Both the position numbers and the translations under genes were made by a program. Below, piece by piece: positions 33,532 through 43,154 of a DNA stretch of 64,000 nucleotides. Below the pieces are notes generated by a model. It made no database searches and had not been told where the DNA came from. It saw nothing but the letters and a program-made list of their open reading frames with translations. The DNA is from Nonlabens sp. YIK11. GTDB lineage: Bacteria > Bacteroidota > Bacteroidia > Flavobacteriales > Flavobacteriaceae. Numbering within the stretch: position 1 is the stretch's first letter; every line of letters starts with the position of its first letter. The stretch lies in NCBI RefSeq assembly GCF_001413925.1, contig NZ_LBMJ01000001.1:744001-808000 (forward strand), given 5' to 3'.

Positions 33532-35442
33532 TTAATTTTTAGGACTGGAAGGGGTGATTTCAAAGTCCGGTCTCTTGCCTACACTTACCTCGCTAGAACC
33601 TAAAATCTGAACGGTTCCTGCTGTAAAGTCTTCCTCGGTCGCTTCAAAGATGTTGTCCACGTATTTCTGTGGATTTCTGTCAATGTAAGGAAACCAGGTG
33701 CTGTGAATCTGGATCATGATGCGGTGCCCTTTTTTGAAAGTGTGCAGTACATCCTGCAACGGAAAGTTCACTGAAGTTTTTTGACCCTTCACAAAAGCTT
33801 CTGGCTTTGAAAAGTCATTACGGAAACGTCCTCTAAAAGTCTCTGCACGCACCAGTTGCTGGTATCCCGCGAGAGTCACATGGTCTGGTGTCTTTTCTTC
33901 ATTTTCCATGGTGTCTGGATAGACATCGATGACCTTGACGATAAAATCTGCATCTGTGATGTCCTTGAGAATCACGTCCAGATTGGCTTGTATCTCGCCG
34001 GCAAGTCTGGTATCATCTTCTAGGATGTCGGTCTGGAAAGTAAGCACATCAGGTCTTCTGGAGGCATGGCGCTGGTCGTCTGTCATGTAGGCGCGAGGCG
34101 TGAAAGTCACCGGCGTTACCTCACTACGAAAAGGTACTGGATGCGCAGGATCGCTTACATAATCAAAGCTAGTGGTCTCGTCTTCCTTTTCGTTCATCAA
34201 CAACTTACCGTTTTTGCCGAAACCAAAAACGATCTGGTCTTGTTTAGGCGGCCATACGTTGAATTGTTCCCATTGCTTCAAGCCGGTATCAAACATATAA
34301 GCTTCTGGCAACTGCGGATTCTTGGCACCTTTTAAGTGGTGCTCAAAGAATGGTGTTTCAATATTACGCTGGTAAAAAGTCGAGATACTGTCACCAAAAA
34401 CGATGTGATTAACCATTTGCGTGCCTGGTTCACGAGCCCAGTTACCGTGGCTCCATGGTCCCATCACGATGGTGTTATTTTTGTTTTTTGGATTGTTGCG
34501 TTCCACATTTTTATAGATGGTTAACGGTCCATACAAATCCTCTGCATCAAACCATCCACCTACGGTCATAACCGCATGGTCCACATTCTCCAGATGATTG
34601 ACGATGGATCTTTTTTGCCAGAACTCGTCATAGTTGGGATGTTCTGTCACTTGCTTCCAGAATTCGTTGTCTGGATAAATATTCTCGGTCACGTTTTTTA
34701 AAGGGCCCAATGCAATGTTATAGGCATAAGAGTCCTTTGTGTTTCCTGCAGCTCGCATGGCTTCCCATTTATCGTTGTACCAGCTCTCTGTAGTTGGTCC
34801 TTCCGTTTGGTGCCCAAATACTGGATAGGCCATCAAATAGCTTTGTAAGGTGGCGCCCATGTGATGAAAGTCATCAAAAAAGAAATCACCAATAGGTGCT
34901 TGTGGTGATGAGGCTACTAGTGCTGGATGCGCATCTGGCAAGGCTGCTGCGGTGTAGAATCCTGGGTATGAAATACCCCATTGGCCTACCTTTTTATTGG
35001 TGTTCTTAAGGTTATTCACCAGCCAGTCAATCGTATCATAGGTGTCTGAACTTTCATCGATATCCTTAGTGTTCTTGACATCATTCCCTGGAATATTAGG
35101 TGTCATGTTGTTGAAGGTGCCTTCACTCATCCAGCGACCGCGCACGTCTTGATAGACAAAGATGTAGCCGTCTTCCATCATGTATTGGTTGGGACCCAAT
35201 GATCTCTTGAATTCATTCTCACCATAGGGCGCCACACTATAGCAGGTGCGCTGCATCATAATGGGATATTTTTTTGACGTGTCCTTCGGCGCATAGATAA
35301 CAGTGTACAGCTTCACACCATCACGCATGGGAATATATTGTACGGTTTTAGTGTAATTGTCTTGTACATAGGTGGATGAAGATTGCGCTTTCGCGAAAGC
35401 GAACCCAACAACCAACAGCACGGTAACGAAAATGTTTTTCAT
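33532..35442 (-). CDS. Exported CocE/NonD-family hydrolase (X-Pro dipeptidyl-peptidase type)
   Basis: A protein of about 636 aa from the ATG at 35442, which begins the signal peptide MKNIFVTVLLVVGFAFAKAQ; the longer frame would place 26 odd residues before it. The alpha/beta-hydrolase domain has the nucleophile Ser in GQWGISYPGF, and the acid/His parts around GGWFDAEDLYG and MGPWSHGNW. The C-terminal jelly-roll domain (PEAFVKGQKTSVNF..., GHRIMIQIHSTWFP) is that of the CocE/X-Pro peptidase group. It probably cleaves acyl or peptide bonds in the periplasm. It is in an operon with the exported deformylase. Confidence 0.88.
   Translation of the reverse strand: MKNIFVTVLLVVGFAFAKAQSSSTYVQDNYTKTVQYIPMRDGVKLYTVIYAPKDTSKKYPIMMQRTCYSVAPYGENEFKRSLGPNQYMMEDGYIFVYQDVRGRWMSEGTFNNMTPNIPGNDVKNTKDIDESSDTYDTIDWLVNNLKNTNKKVGQWGISYPGFYTAAALPDAHPALVASSPQAPIGDFFFDDFHHMGATLQSYLMAYPVFGHQTEGPTTESWYNDKWEAMRAAGNTKDSYAYNIALGPLKNVTENIYPDNEFWKQVTEHPNYDEFWQKRSIVNHLENVDHAVMTVGGWFDAEDLYGPLTIYKNVERNNPKNKNNTIVMGPWSHGNWAREPGTQMVNHIVFGDSISTFYQRNIETPFFEHHLKGAKNPQLPEAYMFDTGLKQWEQFNVWPPKQDQIVFGFGKNGKLLMNEKEDETTSFDYVSDPAHPVPFRSEVTPVTFTPRAYMTDDQRHASRRPDVLTFQTDILEDDTRLAGEIQANLDVILKDITDADFIVKVIDVYPDTMENEEKTPDHVTLAGYQQLVRAETFRGRFRNDFSKPEAFVKGQKTSVNFPLQDVLHTFKKGHRIMIQIHSTWFPYIDRNPQKYVDNIFEATEEDFTAGTVQILGSSEVSVGKRPDFEITPSSPKN
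35386..35401. repeat. 16-bp palindrome in the signal peptide of the CocE-type hydrolase (FAFAKA)
   Basis: Exact copy, same frame and same place relative to the cleavage site as in the Def gene next to it. Confidence 0.95.
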
Positions 35443-35481
35443 GAGAAATAGATATGGCTTAAAGATAGTCAATGCGACAAA

Positions 35482-35507
35482 AAAAGGCCTCCAACTAGGA
35501 GGCCTTT
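35482..35507 (-). terminator. Terminator of the M13 peptidase gene or readthrough barrier
   Basis: AAAGGCCTCC and GGAGGCCTTT with a 5-nt loop; on the minus strand a run of seven T follows. It lies after the M13 peptidase gene and before the CocE operon. Confidence 0.85.
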
Positions 35508-35526
35508 CTTGAGTGTTCAAATGGTG

Positions 35527-37605
35527 TTACCAGATTATCACGCGGTCTTCTGGTTTGACGTACATTCCGTCGCCTTCATTGATATCAAAAGCATCATAGA
35601 AAGCCTGGATATTTTGAAGCGGCACATAGCCACGATACATACCAGGTGAGTGTACATCGCCCTTGATGCGCTGCTGGAGTGCCTCATCACGCATCTTGGT
35701 ACGCCATACGGTTGCCCAGCTTATGAAAAAGCGTTGCTCTTGAGTGAATCCATCAATATCTTCTTCTGGTCTGCCCTTATCGTCCAGCCACATTTGTAGG
35801 GCATCATAGGCCGCATTTACACCACCTAGATCACCTATATTCTCGCCTAAAGTGAATTTACCGTTGATGAAAACATCTGGCATTACTTCAATGGCGCTGT
35901 ACTGGTCTGCAAGGTTGGTTCCCAATCCTTCAAACTTTGTGTTGTCCTCGTCTGTCCACCAGTTGGTCATGTTTCCAGATGCGTCAAATCGAGCGCCACT
36001 GTCATCAAAACCGTGAGAGATCTCGTGACCTATTACTGCGCCCATACCGCCAAAGTTGATCGCAGCATCTGCATTATAATCATAAAATGGTGGTTGTAGA
36101 ATCGCTGCCGGGAAAACAATCTCGTTATAATATGGATTGTAGTAGGCATTCACCGTTTGTGGAGACATGAACCATTCTGTCTTATCCACAGACTCGCCTA
36201 AATCGTTAAGATTATCTTGACGGTTCCATTTGCTTACCGCCATCATGTTGTCAAAAAGTGTACCGCCGTTTTCTGGGCTTTTTATTTCCAGAGCGCTGTA
36301 ATCCTTCCATTTGTCGGGATATCCTATTTTGATCGTCATGCCGTTAAGTTTGTCAATGGCTTTTTTCTTGGTATCTGCACTCATCCAATCTAGGGCATTG
36401 ATGCGCACTTCATAAGCTTTTTTGACATAGTCGATCATCTCTAAAGCTTTGTCCTTTGCTTCTTTTGGGAATTTTTCAACTACATATAGTTTACCCAAAG
36501 CTTCACCAACAGTTCCATTGACCACATCTAGGGCACGTTCTTCCAAAGGTTCTTGTTCTACGGCACCGCGCATCGTTTTGCTGTAAAAATCCCAGTTGGC
36601 ATCTTCCAAGGTGCTGGATAAGCTGCTGGCCGATTGATTGATGATGGTCCATTTAAGGTAATCCTTGATCACTGGCAGATTCTTTTGCGCGATCATAGGC
36701 TGTAGGGATTTCAAATAATCTGGTTGTGAAACGATGATGGTATCAAAATCCTTTACACCTATGGTTTCAAAATAACTTTCCCAGTCCATCGCAGGAACCA
36801 GTTTTTTCAAGTTTTCTTTAGGCATAGGATTGTAGGATAGCAAAGGGTTTCTACTAGAAACCTTGTCCATCATAGGCTTAGCTAATTTCCCTTCAAAGGC
36901 TACAATTTCTGCAGCGGTGGTTTTTGCAGCAAGACTATCCGTTCCCGTTAGGCTCAACATGCGAGCCACGTGCTGCTTGTATTTTTCAAGCTTTTGCTTG
37001 CTGTCTTCGTCCTGTTCCACATAGTATTCGCGTGCCATTCCCAGGCTACCTGTTCCTAATTGTGCAACGTTGATGTTAGTGTCCTTGGCATCTGGTGATG
37101 CATAGAAGGATATCAAACCGTTAATCCCGTAAGCGGAAAGATCACCTAGCAATTCTGGCAATTGGTTGATGTTAGTCACCGCATCGACCTGTTGTAAATA
37201 GGGAAGAAGTGGTTGGTAATCTGTGTTGTCTCGATTTTCTGTATCGACGATGGATTGAAACAGGTACACGGCTTTTGCCTGGTCAGACGCTGGGTCTAGA
37301 TTCTCATCTTTCTCAGCTTTTCTAAGAATGGCAAGTACGTCTGCGTCTGTTTGCTTGCGCAGCTTGTTGAAGCCGCCCCAAACGGTTTGATCTGCTGGAA
37401 TTTCGGTAGAATCGATCCAGGTACCGTTGACATATCTATAAAAGTCATCCTTAGGACTCACTAAGGTGTCCATGGCGGTAAAGTCTATGCCGGGATAGGT
37501 TTTGTTTTCAGCGATTTCGGTTTCCTTTTCATCTTTACAGGATGCGAAAACGGTGATTATGGCTATGATCATGAGTGATCTAACAGCGCTCCAATGGTGT
37601 TTCAT
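35527..37605 (-). CDS. M13-family metallopeptidase lipoprotein (neprilysin/PepO-like)
   Basis: This 692-aa protein has a lipoprotein signal (IIAIITVFASCKD) and the M13 hallmark motifs: NAYYNPYYNEIVFPA, the zinc site VIGHEISHGFDDSG, and the downstream GENIGDLGG with the third zinc ligand Glu. Full length for the family, with the N-terminal helical domain. It should cleave peptides at the cell envelope. It has its own terminator, and a composite palindrome lies upstream. Confidence 0.93.
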   Translation of the reverse strand: MKHHWSAVRSLMIIAIITVFASCKDEKETEIAENKTYPGIDFTAMDTLVSPKDDFYRYVNGTWIDSTEIPADQTVWGGFNKLRKQTDADVLAILRKAEKDENLDPASDQAKAVYLFQSIVDTENRDNTDYQPLLPYLQQVDAVTNINQLPELLGDLSAYGINGLISFYASPDAKDTNINVAQLGTGSLGMAREYYVEQDEDSKQKLEKYKQHVARMLSLTGTDSLAAKTTAAEIVAFEGKLAKPMMDKVSSRNPLLSYNPMPKENLKKLVPAMDWESYFETIGVKDFDTIIVSQPDYLKSLQPMIAQKNLPVIKDYLKWTIINQSASSLSSTLEDANWDFYSKTMRGAVEQEPLEERALDVVNGTVGEALGKLYVVEKFPKEAKDKALEMIDYVKKAYEVRINALDWMSADTKKKAIDKLNGMTIKIGYPDKWKDYSALEIKSPENGGTLFDNMMAVSKWNRQDNLNDLGESVDKTEWFMSPQTVNAYYNPYYNEIVFPAAILQPPFYDYNADAAINFGGMGAVIGHEISHGFDDSGARFDASGNMTNWWTDEDNTKFEGLGTNLADQYSAIEVMPDVFINGKFTLGENIGDLGGVNAAYDALQMWLDDKGRPEEDIDGFTQEQRFFISWATVWRTKMRDEALQQRIKGDVHSPGMYRGYVPLQNIQAFYDAFDINEGDGMYVKPEDRVIIW

Positions 37606-37711
37606 TGTATTGAATTTTAGGGTGATAAATGTAATTTGTTTTCCGCCGTTGCAACAACATTATTATACGGATTTAACATTGTGGTTGTAATGGAGTGGTT
37701 GTAGTGGAATT

Positions 37712-37747
37712 CGCTTTCCTGTCTGCCGACAGGCAGGCGCGAAAGCG
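37712..37747. repeat. Composite palindrome: 16-mer split by the same 20-bp insert (copy 2)
   Basis: Identical over 36 bp to 1261-1296, in the intergenic region upstream of the M13 peptidase gene. Confidence 0.88.
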
Positions 37748-37797
37748 ATACTTTCCAATCTATAGGTGCATCTTGACTAGGATTTGTTACAATAAAA

Positions 37798-37824
37798 AAG
37801 AGCTTTCCTCTATGGAAAGCTCTT
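37798..37824 (-). terminator. Terminator of the T9SS-secreted protein
   Basis: AAGAGCTTTCC and GGAAAGCTCTT with a 5-nt loop; on the minus strand followed by TTTTTATT. Confidence 0.85.
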
Positions 37825-37848
37825 CAATGTAGAGTAAATAAAGCGTTG

Positions 37849-40800
37849 TTAGCGTACGAGTAGTTTTTGAGTTGTCGAGTCGCCGTTAGATGATAGGGTC
37901 AAGAAATACATTCCTGGTGCGAAACCAGTAAGATCCAATGTTTCTTTTTTATTGTCAATCGTTGCAGATCGCAAGATTTGCTTGCCCGTGATGTCTGTTA
38001 CCTGATAATTATATTCACTATCCATTTTCCAATTAAGGTTGAAAATACCGCTGGATGGATTAGGATAAACGGTGTACTGAAGCTCCTGCTTTGCATTTGT
38101 ACTGGTATTTTTTCCTGTGATCTCAACATTATCAAGCACGACACCTTCTTGATTGATCGACTGGTCAGAATGAAATACAAATCTAAAAATGACACGTTCG
38201 TTACCTACAAGATCGTCTAGTGAGGTCTTATAAGTGGTCATCTGGCTGTTAGTGCCTGTCCATTGTCCACCTTGACAGCTAAAGCAGTTATTGCCTTCAT
38301 TTGATTTGTTGGAGCTGTACCAGTCTTCATCATCTGCATTACCTAGTAGATTCCAGTTATTCCCATTATCTGTCGAGTATTGAACATAGAATATATCCCA
38401 ATCCTGCTCTAGGTCATAGGCCATATCAAACTTGAACTGGGCCGTATCCACATCAGCTAGGTTGTAGCATCCAGTGTATAGGTAGGCAACGGTCAGGTCT
38501 GTATAATTACCATCTAGATTTGTGGCATAAACTTGTTGACCATCTGCAGCCTTATTCAACAATCTGCCTTTAGGTGTACCGCGCTCCCAAAGGATGTTTG
38601 TGCTTTTTTCATTTAAAGTCACCAGAGTTTCTTGTTCAAAACCGTAGTTCTGGTTAAGATTTGCAGAATTGTTTTGAACGATGGTCAATGTTTTAAAATT
38701 GTTGCTCAAAAACTCATCGTTGTCTGCAGACACTTGTAATCTAAGTGTGTACGATCCTGGTTCAAGATTCAAATCATCAATATAGACGATTACTTCTTCT
38801 TGAGGGTCGATTTCTAGCTCGTAATCTCTGGACAGGTCTGCACCACCATTGATGGAATAAGTAAGAGTTACTTTGTTGATAGGGTTCATACCTGTATTCT
38901 CAAGCAGGACATCTACGATGTTACTGCCACAATCGATGGAACCACCATTATTGTTAGAGGCAGATTTCATGCGAATGTCATCCATAGGTTGTACAAACTC
39001 TACTTTAGTTTGCCATACACCACGACCATAGGTTCCAGCGGTCATGATCATATCATTAGGATTGATCTCGATGTCACGAACATTTACGTTAGGAAGATTA
39101 TTGGAAAACTTAACCCAATTTCCAGACGCTTCCAGATATTTGAAAATACCTACCGTTGTTCCAACAAATAAGGCATTGTCTGCACTGTTTGCTAGGTGAG
39201 CCAAAGTGTTTTTACCTAAGTGTGGTAAATTAGAAGTAATGTCTTCAAAATTAGCACCCATATCATTGCTCATCATTATTTTACCATAAGCTGATCCGGT
39301 AGCTACATAAAGGATATTATCGTTATTGTTGTTTACTTCAATCGCTGTGATTTCTCCAGGAAGTTCTTTGATCCAGGTAAATTCCTTACCACCATCTGTA
39401 CTTCTAAACAATTGCGCATCCACCGCCACATACATGATATCTTCATTGATAGGATCGATTTCCAAAACATCGATATTACCCGTAAAGCTTGAGGATACGG
39501 CTACAAATCTATCGCCGTCTACTTTGTATAATTTGTTATAACCGGCATAGATATCACCTGTGCTGGTAGTTTTAAGAGGAGTGATCCAGTTCCCTTGTGT
39601 AGGTCCTTCTATTTTCTTCTTAAATGATCCAGCGTCGTCTGTAATGTAAAGACCAGAACCAAACTGTGTAAAACTGTAACGTACATCAGAGTTGTTAGGA
39701 TCTATACCTGCATCCATTCCATCAGCTCCATGAAAATTTTTCCAAGTGTTGCCGCTGCGAGTAAACCCACCATTGTCTTGTAAACCACCAGTGATGTTGC
39801 TACTGGATTTAGACCCTACCGCGATACGGTAAAATTGGCCTATTTGAAGACCGCTAGTTAGATCTGTAAATGAAGTGGCCTCGTTACTACTTCTATAAAC
39901 ACCACCATCAGAAAGAACAAACAGCTCACCATTAAATTCTCTTATTTGGTGAATGTCTGCATGTGTATAGGTAGGTGATTCTGGATTGTTCCAAGTGTTG
40001 ATGCGATCAAAATTACTACCACCATCAACAGACTTCCACACGTTGAGTGCTCCAGTATAAATTACATTGGCATCAGATTGCGATACTTCCAAAGCTAGGT
40101 TGTACCAAGCTTGTTTATTCTCAAGAATATCAACACCATCATCCTTTCTAGCAAAAGAATCACCACCATCAGTAGACTGGTAAACGCCCATGAAGCTATT
40201 TTCAACACCTGCTGCCAAAATATAGACTACTGATGCATCTGCTTTTGTAACACCTATAACCATTCGTGTAATGCCAGTAGGTAAACCTAAATTGATTTGG
40301 GTAAAAGTCTCACCAGCATCAACCGACTTATAGAAGGAGTTGGGCGTTGCTAGGTAGATAATGTTGGGGTTACTCGTATTTATCTTGATATCCTTTACGT
40401 TACCGCTAAAAATTTTCTTCACGGTAGTCCCTGCATTCATGGATTTGAACAATCCCTTGTTGGATGCAATGTAGAGGTTGTCATTGTTAGATGGATCAAT
40501 ATAAATCTCGCTTATATTGGCACCAGGATCATTAAAAGTAAGTCCAGTTGTTGTAAAGCTGTCGCCACCATTAGTAGACTTAAGCATTCCTATGCTTGAG
40601 GAATCACCAGCGTCATCATCACCAGTTCCTATATAAACAACATTAGAGTTATTAGCGTCAATTGCGATAGCGCTAACTCCTATTTGGGAAAGAAAATCAG
40701 TCAGTGGAGTCCAGTGTTGTCCTGCGGTGGTAGATTTCCACAAGCCACCAGAAGGCGCGCCCACATAATACACGTCACTGTTATTAGGATCTACCGCTAT

Positions 40801-41196
40801 AGTATTTATTCTTCCTTGACCAGGTGACCAGGAAGAAGTGTTTTCATAAGTAAAAGGTCCAACCGGATTCCAGCTGGATTTATCTACGTAACCATCTTTT
40901 GGTTGCATGAACCCTAGAAGTTGCTCAGCTACTTCTTGACCTGATTGTACAGTACCATCAGGTTTTACATAAGGTTTGGCTCTTTCAAGCCATCTTAGGA
41001 ATGGCTTGTAACCACTTCCTTTGGCGTTTTTGTTATGAGAAGACCAGTATTGTTCTCCAGCAGTCTTGACTTGATCATACTTGATATCGCCAGTACTTTT
41101 TTGTACCGCGATGTCTTTCATCCATGGAGCATCGGTTCCCAATTGGGCAGAAACCGTAAAGGATGCTAAAAGGATAATTAAAGTAATGATTCTCAT
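37849..41196 (-). CDS. Large secreted BNR/VPS10-like repeat protein with T9SS type-A sorting domain
   Basis: A 1115-aa protein from the ATG at 41196 (signal MRIITLIILLASFTVSAQ). Residues about 100-720 hold many repeats of the BNR/sortilin type (GGLWKSTTAGQHW, GMLKSTNGGDSF, GVYQSTDGGDSF, VWKSVDGGSNF, ... LFRSTDGGKEF), forming beta-propellers. Then come Ig-like/CARDB-like and jelly-roll segments, and finally a type-A T9SS C-terminal domain (VYPNPSSGIFNLNW... GMYFLTL...QKLLVR). It is exported to the surface or medium by the type IX system. The propeller suggests a sugar- or protein-binding or hydrolytic role; I cannot name a substrate. It is a single-gene unit. Confidence 0.9.
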   Translation of the reverse strand: MRIITLIILLASFTVSAQLGTDAPWMKDIAVQKSTGDIKYDQVKTAGEQYWSSHNKNAKGSGYKPFLRWLERAKPYVKPDGTVQSGQEVAEQLLGFMQPKDGYVDKSSWNPVGPFTYENTSSWSPGQGRINTIAVDPNNSDVYYVGAPSGGLWKSTTAGQHWTPLTDFLSQIGVSAIAIDANNSNVVYIGTGDDDAGDSSSIGMLKSTNGGDSFTTTGLTFNDPGANISEIYIDPSNNDNLYIASNKGLFKSMNAGTTVKKIFSGNVKDIKINTSNPNIIYLATPNSFYKSVDAGETFTQINLGLPTGITRMVIGVTKADASVVYILAAGVENSFMGVYQSTDGGDSFARKDDGVDILENKQAWYNLALEVSQSDANVIYTGALNVWKSVDGGSNFDRINTWNNPESPTYTHADIHQIREFNGELFVLSDGGVYRSSNEATSFTDLTSGLQIGQFYRIAVGSKSSSNITGGLQDNGGFTRSGNTWKNFHGADGMDAGIDPNNSDVRYSFTQFGSGLYITDDAGSFKKKIEGPTQGNWITPLKTTSTGDIYAGYNKLYKVDGDRFVAVSSSFTGNIDVLEIDPINEDIMYVAVDAQLFRSTDGGKEFTWIKELPGEITAIEVNNNNDNILYVATGSAYGKIMMSNDMGANFEDITSNLPHLGKNTLAHLANSADNALFVGTTVGIFKYLEASGNWVKFSNNLPNVNVRDIEINPNDMIMTAGTYGRGVWQTKVEFVQPMDDIRMKSASNNNGGSIDCGSNIVDVLLENTGMNPINKVTLTYSINGGADLSRDYELEIDPQEEVIVYIDDLNLEPGSYTLRLQVSADNDEFLSNNFKTLTIVQNNSANLNQNYGFEQETLVTLNEKSTNILWERGTPKGRLLNKAADGQQVYATNLDGNYTDLTVAYLYTGCYNLADVDTAQFKFDMAYDLEQDWDIFYVQYSTDNGNNWNLLGNADDEDWYSSNKSNEGNNCFSCQGGQWTGTNSQMTTYKTSLDDLVGNERVIFRFVFHSDQSINQEGVVLDNVEITGKNTSTNAKQELQYTVYPNPSSGIFNLNWKMDSEYNYQVTDITGKQILRSATIDNKKETLDLTGFAPGMYFLTLSSNGDSTTQKLLVR

Positions 41197-41471
41197 AAAT
41201 CTGTGCTCAATGTTCAAGCAATATACTCCTGTAAGAGGCGTACGGTTTTCACTATTCTTTAGCTGGTAGCGTTATGAGTTCAATGGCAACAATACTCGAT
41301 TAACGGCGCTTATAGAGGTCCGTTAAACGATAAAATTTGTTGTTAAAATGTGTTAATAAAAAACGGGATGCGTTTTGAAACTCTTGTATAATAGGACTTT
41401 GGAGTGGTTTCAGGTGACTAGAGAAAAGGTTTCCTTCATCGGCGATTGACACACGAGCCTTAATTTGTGCC

Positions 41472-41966
41472 TTATCGGGATTTCAATTCTTTGATGTAGG
41501 AAGCATCCCAGTTTCTTTTCATTTCAGTCAGGCTAGCTACATTGTCATTGGGTACCGCGATGGACAAAACATAATGAGCGATGACAGGCTTGCCATTTTG
41601 TTCTTTAATCACGCCACTACCACGACATATTCCCATTTGTGTGTCCAGCAGCTCATCAAAATAAGTGACACCATTAACGCTGTAAACATTACGTTCCAGC
41701 GAGGTAAAAGACCAGGCTTTTCCTTTATCAAAAAAGGGCTTAGCAAATGCTTTAAATTCTTCTAGCTGCCAGTTTTCTGTTGCATCAGTTCCTATAAAAA
41801 CAGCATCGTTTGACATAAGGTCAAAATAGGTTTCAAATTGCGCATTAGCAGCAGCTTTGTGCCATTGATCTATGACCTGGTTCACTTGAGGTTCAGGTAT
41901 GGTTTGATAGCTTGAACAGCCAGTGATGAAAAGTGCGAGGAATGCTACAAACAGAAAAGATCTCAT
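41472..41966 (-). CDS. SnoaL/NTF2-like lipoprotein
   Basis: This 164-aa protein has a lipoprotein signal (LALFITGCSS) and an NTF2-like fold of the SnoaL/DUF4440 type: QVIDQWHKAAANAQFETYFDLM, then GTDATENWQLEEFKAF, then strands ending ISVAVPNDN-like SIAVPNDN. Such proteins bind small molecules or have no known enzyme activity. It stands alone, divergent from tag. Confidence 0.75.
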   Translation of the reverse strand: MRSFLFVAFLALFITGCSSYQTIPEPQVNQVIDQWHKAAANAQFETYFDLMSNDAVFIGTDATENWQLEEFKAFAKPFFDKGKAWSFTSLERNVYSVNGVTYFDELLDTQMGICRGSGVIKEQNGKPVIAHYVLSIAVPNDNVASLTEMKRNWDASYIKELKSR

Positions 41967-42010
41967 ATCGATAAATTGAAGTTCAATATAATTAAAGGTA
42001 TTTTCATACC

Positions 42011-42586
42011 ATGAAAATCGACAATAAAAAACATCGTTGTGGCTGGTGCGGGCAGGATCCTTTGTATCAACAATACCACGATCAAGAATGGGGCGTTCCC
42101 GTTTATGATGACCAGCGGCTGTTTGAATTTCTTATTCTAGAGACCATGCAGGCAGGATTGAGCTGGATCACCATTCTCAAAAAGAGAGAAAATTATAGGG
42201 AAGCGTTGGATCATTTTGACGCTGTAAAAATTGCCGAATACGATGATGAGAAGCATCAAGAACTACTCTCAAATCCTGGTATTATAAGAAACAAGCTCAA
42301 GATAAAATCCATCACCACAAATGCGCAGATATTCTTGGATCTGCAGCAAAGACACGGCAGTTTCTCAAAATTTATCTGGTCCTATGTCGATCACAAGCCC
42401 ATTACCAATCACTGGAAAACCTACAAGGACATCCCGCCAAACACACCACTTTCAGACCAACTTTCAAAAGATCTTAAAAAAATGGGTTTTAAGTTTGTAG
42501 GCAGCACCATTGTCTATGCCTTCATGCAGGCGACAGGAATGGTTAATGATCACGAGATCAATTGTTACCGTTATGATGAAGTATAG
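42011..42586 (+). CDS. tag: DNA-3-methyladenine glycosylase I
   Basis: A 191-aa protein with the Tag signature: RCGWCGQDPLYQQYHDQEWGVP at the start, LILETMQAGLSW with the catalytic Glu, and the zinc His/Cys set completed by MVNDHEINCYRY. It removes 3-methyladenine from alkylated DNA. The end overlaps the start of the next gene. Confidence 0.95.
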   Translation: MKIDNKKHRCGWCGQDPLYQQYHDQEWGVPVYDDQRLFEFLILETMQAGLSWITILKKRENYREALDHFDAVKIAEYDDEKHQELLSNPGIIRNKLKIKSITTNAQIFLDLQQRHGSFSKFIWSYVDHKPITNHWKTYKDIPPNTPLSDQLSKDLKKMGFKFVGSTIVYAFMQATGMVNDHEINCYRYDEV

Positions 42587-43154
42587 TTGGTGGTTTTTTA
42601 TGGTTATCGCTTTCGCGAAAGCGAACTCATTACAAGCGCAATCTTCTCAAGTAAAAATCGAAAAGGAAGAACGCATTGATCAAACTAACGTTCCAGCACC
42701 CATCATTGCAACCATTGCAGATCTAGCCAAAGACCGCAACGTCAAATACTACAAAGAGACAGATGGCGACCGAGTAAGCTTTGAAGGCAAATTCAAAAAA
42801 GATGGTAATCGTTATAGTGCAGAATTCAATGTCACAGGAATACTGGAAGATGTAGAAGTTGAGGTGGAAAAAAAATCGTTGGATGAAAACTTACGCACCG
42901 CCATTGCATCTAGGCTTGATAGTATTGCAAGTCGCTGGCGCATCGAGAAGATACAAGAGCAATATTTGCCAAAGTCTAGCATATCGCAGTTAAATCAAAA
43001 TATCGATGAACGCACCTTTGACAATCTCGAGCTTATCGTAGCTTTTAAAACAGATGGAAAAATATACAGAAAGGAATTATTGTTTAACTCAAAAGGATCT
43101 TTGAAACTATCTAGAGATGTAAAAAGAATAGCCTATGACTTCCTTCTTTTTTAG
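42576..43154 (+). CDS. Exported protein of unknown function (PepSY-like pattern)
   Basis: A 192-aa protein from the ATG at 42576 (or 42573), with signal MKYSWWFFMVIAFAKA in which the palindrome at 42608 forms the end. The mature part has two similar segments, one with YKETDGDRVSFEGKFKKDG and one with LIVAFKTDGKIYRKELLFN, resembling tandem PepSY/BLIP-like repeats, which are periplasmic. No function can be given. It overlaps tag by 11 bp and the next gene by 20 bp. Confidence 0.7.
   Translation: MKYSWWFFMVIAFAKANSLQAQSSQVKIEKEERIDQTNVPAPIIATIADLAKDRNVKYYKETDGDRVSFEGKFKKDGNRYSAEFNVTGILEDVEVEVEKKSLDENLRTAIASRLDSIASRWRIEKIQEQYLPKSSISQLNQNIDERTFDNLELIVAFKTDGKIYRKELLFNSKGSLKLSRDVKRIAYDFLLF
42608..42623. 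repeat. 16-bp palindrome in a signal peptide (AFAKA)
   Basis: Exact copy; read as IAFAKAN at the predicted signal peptide end of the 42576 gene. Confidence 0.95.

Noticed and set aside
37998..39541. Plus-strand ORFs opposite the T9SS-secreted protein gene
   Set aside because: They are shadows of a well-supported repeat-containing gene on the minus strand, with no recognisable protein pattern.
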